This document shows, piece by piece, positions 31,001 through 39,797 of a stretch of 58,748 nt of DNA. Below the pieces are notes generated by a model, which saw only the letters and a program-made list of their open reading frames with translations, had not been told where the DNA came from and did no database searches. Positions within the stretch are counted from its first letter, which is position 1; each line of letters begins with the position of its first letter. Both the position numbers and the translations under genes were made by a program. Location: assembly GCA_027858345.1 (NCBI GenBank), contig JAQICX010000002.1:1-58748 (forward strand). The letters run 5' to 3'. The DNA comes from Kiritimatiellia bacterium (lineage in GTDB: Bacteria; Verrucomicrobiota; Kiritimatiellia; JAQICX01).

Positions 31001-32909
31001 ATCTTGGACTATGGGACTGGAACATAGAAACAAATATGATTTTCACAAGCGATATATGGCACTCAATGTTGGGATATGAAGCAAAAGCGAAAACAGAAGA
31101 GTTTGAAAAAACTGAAATGCTTGTGCTCCCTGAATTCCATGAACTAGTAGCTCAAAAAATCAAAGACCATATTGAGGGTAGAACCGAATTATATCGCTTC
31201 GAACTCAAGATGTACTGTGCGGATAGAAGCGAAAAGTGGATACTCTCTATAGCACAAATTTGTGAACGTAATGCAGATGGCAAACCAACTCGCATGATAG
31301 GCATTCATAGCGATATAACCAAAATGAGAGAGCTACAGGATGAACTCACAAACGCAAAAGAAATTGCCGAAGCAAATGCACGTGCCAAAGCAGATTTCTT
31401 ATCAAACATGAGTCATGAAATTCGTACTCCTTTAAATGCTGTAATCGGTATGAGTTATTTGATGAGCAAAACAAATCTCAATGAAAAGCAGAGTGCATAT
31501 TTGCAGAAAATGCAAAATTCATCTAATATATTAATGGAGACTCTCAACAATATACTAGATTTTTCAAAGATTGAGGCAGGTAAAATTAAACTTGAGCATA
31601 TTGCATTTGATGTGGAAGATCTCCTAAATAAAATTATGGATGTAAACTCTGTTCCTGCGAATGTCAAAGGAGTGGAGTTAGAAGTTTTCTATTCAAACAA
31701 AGATATACCAACGCTAATTGGTGACCCTACTAGAATCACCCAAGTTCTTAATAATTTAGTCAGCAACGCAATCAAATTCACAGAACAAGGAACTGTAACT
31801 ATCAACTGCAAAATCACAAATCAAGTGGAAAAATATGCTGTTGTAGAATTTTGTGTTCAGGATACAGGTATTGGACTAAGCGAGAAACAGAGCAAGAATC
31901 TATTTGAAGCTTTTACACAAGCCGATACATCAATCACTAGAGAATATGGAGGTACAGGCCTAGGACTCTCAATATGTAAGAGCTTTGTAGAGTTAATGGA
32001 TGGAGAAATTTGGGTGGAGAGCAAACTTGAACAGGGTTCAAACTTCATATTCAGGCTACCTCTTGATATTTCAGAGACATGCATTAAAACTAAACATGAC
32101 ACAAACAGTTCTGAAAACATTTCAGAAGTGGAGCAATCTGTGCACGGTGCACGTATTCTAGTTGCAGAAGACAACCCTGCAACCAAAACGTTGCGCGCGA
32201 AATACTTGAACTCATAGGAGCAAAGACAACAATTGTAAACAACGGCAGAGAAGCTCTTAACATATTAAATGCTGCAAAAATCGACTTAATCCTCATGGAC
32301 ATACAGATGCCTATTATGGATGGATATGAGGCAACTTGCCGGATTAGGATGGATGAGCGTTTCAATAAACTGCCTATAATAGCCATGACAGCTAATGCTT
32401 TGGAAAGCGATAGAAGGAGAGCATTCGATGCTGGTATGAATGGCCATATATCCAAACCATTCATACCAAAAGAACTGTTTGCAACTATCAAAGAATGGAT
32501 TCACATTGATGACAGCAAGGAAATGGAAATAGTAAACGAAGATGATTTTCCTAAAATTGACGGACTAGATACATCTCTTGGACTAAGCTATACAGGATTC
32601 CCATATCTATATATGGAAACCATGCAAAGCTTTGTGGAAAACTATGAAAACATTACCCAACAAGTAGCGGACTTACTGAAGAGTGATGATTATAAAGAAG
32701 CTCGTAGATATGCACATTCTTTCAAAGGGCTTGCCGCAACAATTGGTGCAGTCGAAATGCAAAAGATCGCAGCAACCCTTGAAAAAGATATATTGGAGAA
32801 AAAGCCAAGCATTGATGATGATTTAATTGCTGTAGAAAAACTATTGCCGACCCTGATGAAAAATATCAAAGATACAATTGCCGCACATCCTGAATTGTTT
32901 GAAGACTAA
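28027..32909 (+). pseudogene. Hybrid sensor histidine kinase (2x SBP_bac_3, TM, several PAS, HisKA, HATPase, REC, HPt) with a -1 frameshift near 32181
   Basis: 28027-32217 ends ...VHGARILVAEDNPATKTLRAKYLNS. The alternate frame reads (N)VAREILELIGAKTTIVNNGREALNILNAAKIDLILMDIQMPIMDGYEATCRIR and continues to an HPt (YAHSFKGLAATIG) ending at 32909. Confidence 0.9.
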
Positions 32910-32961
32910 GAGTTCGCTACGCTCATCTTAAGATTAAGATTGAGAGCTGGCAAAGCCAGCA

Positions 32962-33003
32962 GTAATAGGTAATAAGAGGGAAGTGATAAGCTAGAAGAGT
33001 TGA
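32962..33003 (+). repeat. 7-nt-period array
   Basis: gtaatag gtaataa gagggaa gtgataa gctagaa gagttga. Confidence 0.7.
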
Positions 33004-33033
33004 GAAATATGATGACACTTATGGTTTGTTTTA

Positions 33034-33061
33034 GTCCAGGGTCCTGAGTCCTTAGTCCTAA
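33034..33061 (+). repeat. 7-nt-period array (gtcctga)n
   Basis: gtccagg gtcctga gtcctta gtcctaa. Confidence 0.8.
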
Positions 33062-33163
33062 CGAGCTCATCCAACTAGCTAGCTAAAATTAAAAAATGGA
33101 GTGGTCAAACAGAATTTTTGATTTGCAAACCACATAATACATTGCTATAATGTCTTTTTTTTA

Positions 33164-33240
33164 CGGGGCGTAGCGCAGTTTGGCAGCGCGCTTGACTGGG
33201 GGTCAAGAAGTCGTGAGTTCAAATCTCACCGCTCCGACCA
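33164..33240 (+). tRNA. tRNA-Pro (GGG)
   Basis: Acceptor CGGGGCG/CGCTCCG, anticodon arm CTTGA-CTGGGGG-TCAAG, T arm gttcaaat, encoded CCA. Confidence 0.95.
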
Positions 33241-33341
33241 ATACAAAATGTAACTTGAAAAAATAAAAACAATCTTTTTTCTCTTTTATTTATTGACAGT
33301 GTTGGCTAATTTTAATAGAATCCCCGCACTTTTTAAGTAAT

Positions 33342-33417
33342 GGGTCGTTAGCTCAGTTGGTAGAGCAGTACACTTTTAATGTACGGGTCGACGGTTCGAA
33401 TCCGTCACGACCTACCA
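33342..33417 (+). tRNA. tRNA-Lys (TTT)
   Basis: GGGTCGT/ACGACCT acceptor, anticodon arm GTACA-CTTTTAA-TGTAC, encoded CCA. Confidence 0.95.
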
Positions 33418-33432
33418 TTTACTGGAAATTTT

Positions 33433-34395
33433 ATGAACCAAAAAGTAACGAACTTTTTTAACATTCTACATTTGATTTTTGCAACTCCATTTGTTTGTAT
33501 AGTTCCCTTTCTTCCCCGCTGTTTTATTGTCTCTATATCTCGCTTTTTAGGTAGACTCACCTGTCTGTTTTCTAAAAGAGACTATAAAGTATCCATGGCG
33601 AATCTCAATCTTGTATATGGAGACACCAAGAACGACATTGAGAAAAGAAAGATTATATTATCATCATTCTCAACTTTTATATTAACAGTTCTTGATATGG
33701 CATGGTTTTCATTTAGAACCAAACAGAGAATGAAAAAATATGTTGTTAATCCTGAAGCGCTTGAACCACTGCTCACAAACCGTGGAGCAGTCACTGTCAC
33801 AGGACACATTGGCAATTGGGAGTTACTGGCAAAGCAAGGAGCTTTCTATTGTCAACAACTGATCACAATTGCTGCACCATCAAAGAATCCATATATTGAC
33901 AAACTAATCTGCAAATTACGAGCTAGTGATAAACTTGTGATGATTCCCAAGCAAGGAGCCTTGAAACGACTGCTTAAGTCTCTAAGATCAAATGATACAA
34001 TTGCAATTGCAGCAGACCAAAACACTTTGCCAATGAATGGCGGAGTTTATGTAAACTTCTTAGGATTGCCGGCACCAATTACAAGAGCACCTTTCCTGCT
34101 AGCCGAAAAGACATCATCTCCAATATTTGTTGGATACTGCATACCAACAGAAAAATATAAATACAAAATTTATCTATCAGAGCCATACTTGATTTCAGAT
34201 GATAACAGCGAAGAAAATATCATAAATTGTGTTGTGAAGGAGTTGGAAGACGCAATTAATTCATATCCGGAATATTGGCTATGGATGTATAAAAAATGGA
34301 AATACATTCCAAAATCAATTGATGAGAAACGATATCCTTTTTATGCAAAACGCCATAATAGAGAGCGTTTCTTTGCCCCTAAAGACAATATGTGA
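33433..34395 (+). CDS. Lysophospholipid acyltransferase family, LpxL/HtrB-like lipid A acyltransferase
   Basis: GHIGNWELLAKQGA, IAIAADQNTLPMNGGVYVNFLGLPAPITRAPFLLAEKT. Confidence 0.85.
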   Translation: MNQKVTNFFNILHLIFATPFVCIVPFLPRCFIVSISRFLGRLTCLFSKRDYKVSMANLNLVYGDTKNDIEKRKIILSSFSTFILTVLDMAWFSFRTKQRMKKYVVNPEALEPLLTNRGAVTVTGHIGNWELLAKQGAFYCQQLITIAAPSKNPYIDKLICKLRASDKLVMIPKQGALKRLLKSLRSNDTIAIAADQNTLPMNGGVYVNFLGLPAPITRAPFLLAEKTSSPIFVGYCIPTEKYKYKIYLSEPYLISDDNSEENIINCVVKELEDAINSYPEYWLWMYKKWKYIPKSIDEKRYPFYAKRHNRERFFAPKDNM

Positions 34396-35117
34396 AATCA
34401 ATAATTGACATTTATAAAGATACTCTTGACTTTATCTGGTCAAGATTCTGCATACACTGTAACGCTAAACTAAGCAATAAAGATCAAATCTTCTGCTGCA
34501 GCTGTATAGATCGCATCAACTATATAAAACAACCATACTGCAGAAAATGTGGCGACCCAATCTTTGGTGATGTAAACCCCAATTATCTTTGTCACTATTG
34601 CACATCAAAGAAACCACATTTTGAAAAAGCACGTTCGGCAATTCGTTTTAATAATATCATCAAAAATGCAATATATGAGTTGAAATATGGAAACGGCACA
34701 TATATTGGCAAATATATATCTGAATTTGCCGTCCAAACTATAAAAGAAGAGTATCCAAAAATTCTGTTTGATTATGTCACATTTGTACCTCTTCATAAAA
34801 AAAGGGAGCGACAAAGAACATACAACCAATCACAAATTCTAGCAAAGTATATTGCAAAAAAACTAAAAATTCCGCTGGCATCAGACCTGGTAATAAGAGC
34901 GAGGTATACAAACACGCAGACGCTATTAAATTTCAAAGAGAGAAGTCAGAATATTTCAGGAGCATTTGAGGCTCTGAACGAGTTAAAACTAAAGAACAAA
35001 ACGATTCTACTTGTTGATGATGTTATGACAACTGGTGCCACTGTAAATGAATGCTCAAAGGCACTAAAAAAAGGTGGTGCTTTACAAGTCTATGTCATCA
35101 CGGTCGCCAGGGGATAA
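34392..35117 (+). CDS. ComF-family phosphoribosyltransferase-like protein, GTG start
   Basis: CIHCNAKL...CRKCGDPIFG...YNQSQILAKYIAKKL...ILLVDDVMTTGATVNECSKALKKGGA. Confidence 0.9.
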   Translation: MKSIIDIYKDTLDFIWSRFCIHCNAKLSNKDQIFCCSCIDRINYIKQPYCRKCGDPIFGDVNPNYLCHYCTSKKPHFEKARSAIRFNNIIKNAIYELKYGNGTYIGKYISEFAVQTIKEEYPKILFDYVTFVPLHKKRERQRTYNQSQILAKYIAKKLKIPLASDLVIRARYTNTQTLLNFKERSQNISGAFEALNELKLKNKTILLVDDVMTTGATVNECSKALKKGGALQVYVITVARG

Positions 35118-35354
35118 TAAAATTAAGGCTGAGACTAAGATTAAGGTTAAGAACTTAGGAACCATAGCAAAACAATCGAAAAGCCCATGCGACAGATGAA
35201 GGAATCTCCGGCGGGCTTGCCCCGTCGGGATTAAGACTAAGAGCTAGTTTTGCCAACTATACTAAGTGGGACGTGGGAAAAATTGAGAAACTGTTCAGTA
35301 CTTCCTATGTACAGACGAGATTTATCGCGTCCCACCAACAAACAAACCAAAAAC

Positions 35355-36341
35355 TCAATCAATCCAGGCCAGTATGCCACACAGAGAACTTTCGCGAACC
35401 TTTCCGCTCCCTCTGAAGTCTTTACCTTGCCCGACCTTGTTAAAAGCAAGAATCTTGCGCTGTGTGTCGCCTGCTGCCCTTACTAAACATGAATGCAAAA
35501 AATCATGTGAGAGTGCGGAGTTGTTTGTGGAAACAAAAATAGTCCCATTTGGTTCCAAAAGCAATAATGATTTCTTGATTAGAGTATAAAATGAATCTTT
35601 TGCAGAGAAATGGGATTTTTTATTTCGCGAGAAGGACGGAGGATCCATCACAACACAACTAAATTTTTCACCAGCAGCCAATGCCTTATCAAGATACTCC
35701 AAAACATCCGATTGAACAAATTGGTGTTCATCATCATCCAACCCATTCAATTCATAATTCTTTTTACCCCAATCCAGAATTTTTCTACTGACATCAACAT
35801 TTACAGTTTTGCAACCATTTGTTGCAGCATAAACACCGAATGAACAGGTATAAGAAAAACAATTTAACATTGTTGAACCATCTCTTAGACCATCTGTCAC
35901 TTTCTTACGATTGTCACGCATGTCTAGAAAAAGTCCATTATTCACAGCATCATTGCAATCAATAAAAAACTTGCGTCCATTTTCTGTTACAACAGTTTCG
36001 CTGGATGAGGGTTCATCCTTCAATACAATCATTTGAGTATGTCCCAAAGATAAGCCATCCGATGAACTTCGCAGTTTTATAATAAAATATTGAGCATCAA
36101 TACAACTCAAAAATTTTATTCCAAGATACTCGGCTCTCTTTTCCAAGTCTTTATTAAAGATCTGCATTACATAGTGCTTATCAAACTTATCAAGAGTAAT
36201 CCCTGAGAGTCCATCACCAATCCCATTAAAAAACCTATATGTGTTGGAATTTATTCCTTTTCTGAGTTCAACAGCCTTTTCAAAAAACTCAGGAATTTTA
36301 TGATATTCATTCGCCATTCTTCTATTCAAATCTCCCATCAC
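35355..36341 (-). CDS. Class I SAM-dependent rRNA methyltransferase (RlmI-like)
   Basis: FFIDCNDAVNNGLFLDMRDNRKKV, VLNCFSYTCSFGVYAATNGCKTVNVDVSRKILDWGKKNYELNG, CVVMDPPSFSRNKK. Confidence 0.88.
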   Translation of the reverse strand: MMGDLNRRMANEYHKIPEFFEKAVELRKGINSNTYRFFNGIGDGLSGITLDKFDKHYVMQIFNKDLEKRAEYLGIKFLSCIDAQYFIIKLRSSSDGLSLGHTQMIVLKDEPSSSETVVTENGRKFFIDCNDAVNNGLFLDMRDNRKKVTDGLRDGSTMLNCFSYTCSFGVYAATNGCKTVNVDVSRKILDWGKKNYELNGLDDDEHQFVQSDVLEYLDKALAAGEKFSCVVMDPPSFSRNKKSHFSAKDSFYTLIKKSLLLLEPNGTIFVSTNNSALSHDFLHSCLVRAAGDTQRKILAFNKVGQGKDFRGSGKVRESSLCGILAWID

Positions 36342-36436
36342 TTGAGTTTTAAGTTCCTTAACAATCTTCCTAATTTCCTATAGTATAACGCAATTCACAT
36401 GTTTTTCCAACCATTTTCTATACATCAATTACCCTC

Positions 36437-36661
36437 CCTTGATTTTTCGGTTGAACACCCTTTTTGGCGGGGTCACGGACCCCGACCCTACAGTTGCGGA
36501 TGCTGCAACCAAAGCTAAAAGGTTGATTGCAAATGGCTTCTGTAGGGTCGGGGTGCTTCACCCCACCTTTTAAATATAATTTTCAACTTTATCACCCAAA
36601 ACTGAAAAGAACAAGCTTTCATTTGCTGATTTTATTGGTTAAAACAGATGTTTTCGGTTGA
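36437..36661 (-). repeat. Shell element S4 carrying CTACAG-core cargo with GGGGTC/GACCCC arms
   Basis: Minus strand: catctgttttaaccaataaaatc...gggtgataaagttgaaaa...ggtggggtgaagcaccccgaccctacag...ctgtagggtcggggtccgtgaccccgcc...gttcaaccgaaaaatcaaggg. Confidence 0.7.
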
Positions 36662-36937
36662 ACGTAGTTATGACAACGAGGACGACTGTAGGCCATTCAC
36701 TACGTTCATTGCTTCACCCTATTGTTTCTTTTTAGTGATTAAAGCCTCTCTCGCAGGCTCGAGTGTCGCTCCCAGCATGCAAACAACCGCTGTCTTGGAA
36801 AAACGGGAGCGGCAATGTCCTCATTGCCATAAAATAATGTTTTTCACTTTATCACCCAAAAAAGTAAAAGTTGAAATTTTAATGCTTGATTTTGTTGGCT
36901 CAAACAGATGTTTTCTTGTCCAACCGAAAAATTAAGG
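36649..36937 (-). repeat. Shell element S5 carrying expanded cargo B, fused to S4
   Basis: Minus strand: ccttaatttttcggttggacaagaaaacatctgtttgagccaacaaaatc...gggtgataaagtgaaaaacattattttatgg...aactacgttcaaccgaaaac. Confidence 0.75.
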
Positions 36938-36945
36938 TTACCCTC

Positions 36946-37106
36946 CCTTAATTTTTGGGTTGTTTGCCATAATTCGGCGGTCAACGACCGCCACTACAGT
37001 GTGAAATGTGCAGTTTAATGATCTATTGCAAAATCAACGGCTGTAGCGTCGGTCGGTGACCGACGAATGTGCTACCAAAGCTGCGATCAACCGAAAAATT
37101 TAGGTA
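36946..37106 (+). repeat. Shell element S6 carrying CTACAG-core cargo
   Basis: ccttaatttttgggttgtttgccataattcggcggtcaacgaccgccactacag...ctgtagcgtcggtcggtgaccgacg...gatcaaccgaaaaatttagg. Confidence 0.75.
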
Positions 37107-37169
37107 TTTAAAAAAAAATAAAAAAAACTCTTGCATTTTTATGTTTTTAGGAATAAATTATAAACATAC

Positions 37170-37187
37170 TTGGTATGAGTATACCAA
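37170..37187. promoter_or_regulatory. Inverted repeat TTGGTAT-GAGT-ATACCAA
   Basis: 7-bp perfect arms ~70 bp upstream of the GEVED-protein gene. Confidence 0.4.
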
Positions 37188-37255
37188 TTTTAGAAATTAA
37201 ATCATGGTAACTGTAGGCAATTGTCTAAGACAATGGTTAACAACAAGGAGAAACT

Positions 37256-39517
37256 ATGAACTCAATAATCAAAACCGCAATACTCACAGCCACTATATTA
37301 GTCGTTGTGAGCATGTCAAATGCACAAACCAGTATTTACTACAGCGTAGATATTGGTAGTGACCTCGAATTCAGCGACCCGTTCCAAGATGGTGACGAAG
37401 TTCTAGATCCGGGAGATATCTATGGGGTGAACATCGGACTTCCCCAATCTAGACAACTGATAAAGAATGATTCAAGCATTTTTCAAGGAGTAGATCCCGA
37501 TCCAAGCTCTATTGCAACCAAAGTTCCTGTTCAGGACTGGGGCGGTCTTGTTAATCCAGAATGGCCCGATATGTATTTCGATATGGATGGCGAAGATCAG
37601 CTCACCAATAAATACATAATCATGGAAGGTCCAATATCGGTAGTAGCACAAGGAGGAGGATTAATTCTCAATCCGGATATCATTCTCTTTTCATATGAAG
37701 ACGATACAAAACTTGGATGGTGGAGAGATGATGTACCCGTTAAAATTATGCCAGATCATGGTACTGCTCAAAACGAGCTTCTTAAATCAACGGGTTGGTA
37801 CAGCTGGTTAGTTGATATGCCTTACACCGATGAAACAATGATAGGTCTTGCAAGCAATCCTGTTGCTACAGTGCTGGATGACGATGTTGATGCTTTAGAT
37901 ACTGAAACAAATCGTTATTGGTACTGGACAAGTGATCATGAAGCTCACTACGGAACAGACCCGGGTGATATATATGTTACCGACAGAAATGTAGGTGGAT
38001 ATACAAACGCAATCGATAACTTAGTGCTTGGCGTTCCTGATGGAACCGACATCGATGCATTTGAATTCTGTATCACGGATGATCAAAATATATTAAACCA
38101 TTTTGTTCTTCAGGCTTCAGGAGCACCCTATCTTGCCGTAATCTTCTCGGTTGATGAAGATGATCCTGATACTATAGTAAATGAATCAGGGGGACTATCA
38201 CCATCGAGTGTCTACATAAGTTTACTAACGTGGTCTCCTCCAATGCTGCTTACAGAAAAGCTGGAAGATATCGATGCTATTACTTTGAAAGAGCCACCAA
38301 AAGATTGGGGTGATGCTCCAACGCCTTACCCGACACTTTCTGCAAATAGTGGTGCCAACCATACAATATCAAATGGATATCACCTTGGTACACTTATTGA
38401 CAAGGAAGCTGATGGTCAGCCAACTCTTATGGCAGACGGTGATGACAACACAAACTTGCCTGATGAAGATGGTGTCATGTTCACATCAGTAATGTATGAA
38501 GGACAGCTAGCAAGTATTGTAGTTATTGCAAGTGGCAATGGACTTCTTAGTGCATGGATAGACTTCAACCACGATGGCGACTGGAACGACGCAGGTGACA
38601 TACTATTTACAGATGCACCAATAATGGCTGCTGCCAACAACATAACAATTACTATTCCTAATCATAGTTCTGTGACACCATTCAATACGTTTGCACGATT
38701 CAGATTCTCATCTCAGTCGATGCCAACACCAACTGGCGCATCTATTGATGGTGAAGTTGAAGACTATAGAGTCGCAGTATACCCGAATCCAGATGAATAT
38801 CCTGAAATGTCTATGGATTTTGGAGATGCAGAGGCTATGTACCCGGTTCTACTCGCCAATAATGGTGCAAGGCATGTTATGGCAACAAACTTCCTGGGTT
38901 CTATAATTGATACAGAATTCGATGGACAACCATCGCCTGATGCATTGGAAGACGACCGAATCAATACAGACGACGAAGACGGTGTTGCTTTATTATCTAA
39001 TGTTATTCGAGGTTCAAATGTCGTTATACAAGTTTTTGCAACTGACAATGGATTCTTAAATGGATGGGTAGATTACAATCAGGACCAAGATTGGGCTGAC
39101 TCTGGAGAAAAGATAATAAATACTTACATTCTTTCCGGGGTAACTAATCTGAACATAAGTGTTCCATCAAGTGCTATGCTTGGTGAAACTTTTGCACGTT
39201 TCAGGTTCTCATCTATTTCAGGACTATCATATGATGGTTTTGCAGCCAATGGTGAGGTTGAGGACTACAAAATTCCAATCATGCAGGTTGCTTCAACAAA
39301 CCTGGTTGTAACAAACATGGTAGTTATGACCAATAGCAACGTTGAAGTTAAATGGAATAATGAACCTAATGTACTTTATGCGTTGCAGATAACAACAAAT
39401 CTGACAACCAACATCACATGGACAACCATTAAAACTGTCACAGGCGGTATGTCGGTTGACAGCAATGCAACTGATGACATCAAATTCTACCGCATTGTTG
39501 CACCGTTCACGCCATGA
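37256..39517 (+). CDS. Exported GEVED-domain protein
   Basis: Signal peptide; two DWGDAP/DFGDAE...EDGV...AWIDFNHDGDWNDAGD...ARFRFSS...GEVEDY units. Confidence 0.88.
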   Translation: MNSIIKTAILTATILVVVSMSNAQTSIYYSVDIGSDLEFSDPFQDGDEVLDPGDIYGVNIGLPQSRQLIKNDSSIFQGVDPDPSSIATKVPVQDWGGLVNPEWPDMYFDMDGEDQLTNKYIIMEGPISVVAQGGGLILNPDIILFSYEDDTKLGWWRDDVPVKIMPDHGTAQNELLKSTGWYSWLVDMPYTDETMIGLASNPVATVLDDDVDALDTETNRYWYWTSDHEAHYGTDPGDIYVTDRNVGGYTNAIDNLVLGVPDGTDIDAFEFCITDDQNILNHFVLQASGAPYLAVIFSVDEDDPDTIVNESGGLSPSSVYISLLTWSPPMLLTEKLEDIDAITLKEPPKDWGDAPTPYPTLSANSGANHTISNGYHLGTLIDKEADGQPTLMADGDDNTNLPDEDGVMFTSVMYEGQLASIVVIASGNGLLSAWIDFNHDGDWNDAGDILFTDAPIMAAANNITITIPNHSSVTPFNTFARFRFSSQSMPTPTGASIDGEVEDYRVAVYPNPDEYPEMSMDFGDAEAMYPVLLANNGARHVMATNFLGSIIDTEFDGQPSPDALEDDRINTDDEDGVALLSNVIRGSNVVIQVFATDNGFLNGWVDYNQDQDWADSGEKIINTYILSGVTNLNISVPSSAMLGETFARFRFSSISGLSYDGFAANGEVEDYKIPIMQVASTNLVVTNMVVMTNSNVEVKWNNEPNVLYALQITTNLTTNITWTTIKTVTGGMSVDSNATDDIKFYRIVAPFTP

Positions 39518-39540
39518 TATAACAATAACAACTAAATTAT

Positions 39541-39571
39541 TAAAACTGCCGGCAACACGCCGGCAGTTTTT
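39541..39571 (+). terminator. Intrinsic terminator
   Basis: aaaactgccggc-aacac-gccggcagttttttt. Confidence 0.9.
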
Positions 39572-39574
39572 TTC

Positions 39575-39690
39575 GGCGGTCATCGCCCGCCGCTCCCGTT
39601 TTTCCAAGATAACGGTTGTTTGTATGCAGGGAGTCCCGGAATGCGGGATCCTCGTTGTCATATTCTATAATCAACCGAAAAATTGAGGGA
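39575..39690. repeat. Shell element S7, partial, cargo B in reverse
   Basis: ggcggtcatcgcccgccgctcccgtttttccaagataacggttgtttgtatgcaggga...cctcgttgtcat...atcaaccgaaaaattgaggg. Confidence 0.65.
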
Positions 39691-39752
39691 ATACCCAAAA
39701 AACATTAATTTGATTGCAAAAACCACAAAAAAACTCTATATTACCACCCACC

Positions 39753-39773
39753 TTTACGCAACAGTTGCGTAAA
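39753..39773. promoter_or_regulatory. Operator-like palindrome TTTACGCAAC-A-GTTGCGTAAA
   Basis: 10-bp perfect arms, 1-nt centre, just upstream of uxaB-like gene. Confidence 0.6.
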
Positions 39774-39797
39774 CTGATTTGAAAAAAAGGAAATATA

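Noticed and set aside
31857-32186. Antisense ORFs within the kinase and other CDSs (e.g. 31857-32186, 25120-25650, 40031-40516)
   Set aside because: Antisense to strongly coding frames, composition reflects the opposite strand; no start context or homology.
33164-33417. tRNA-anchored integrative element
   Set aside because: tRNA-Pro and tRNA-Lys are adjacent to housekeeping genes; no integrase and no duplicated tRNA 3' end seen in the window.
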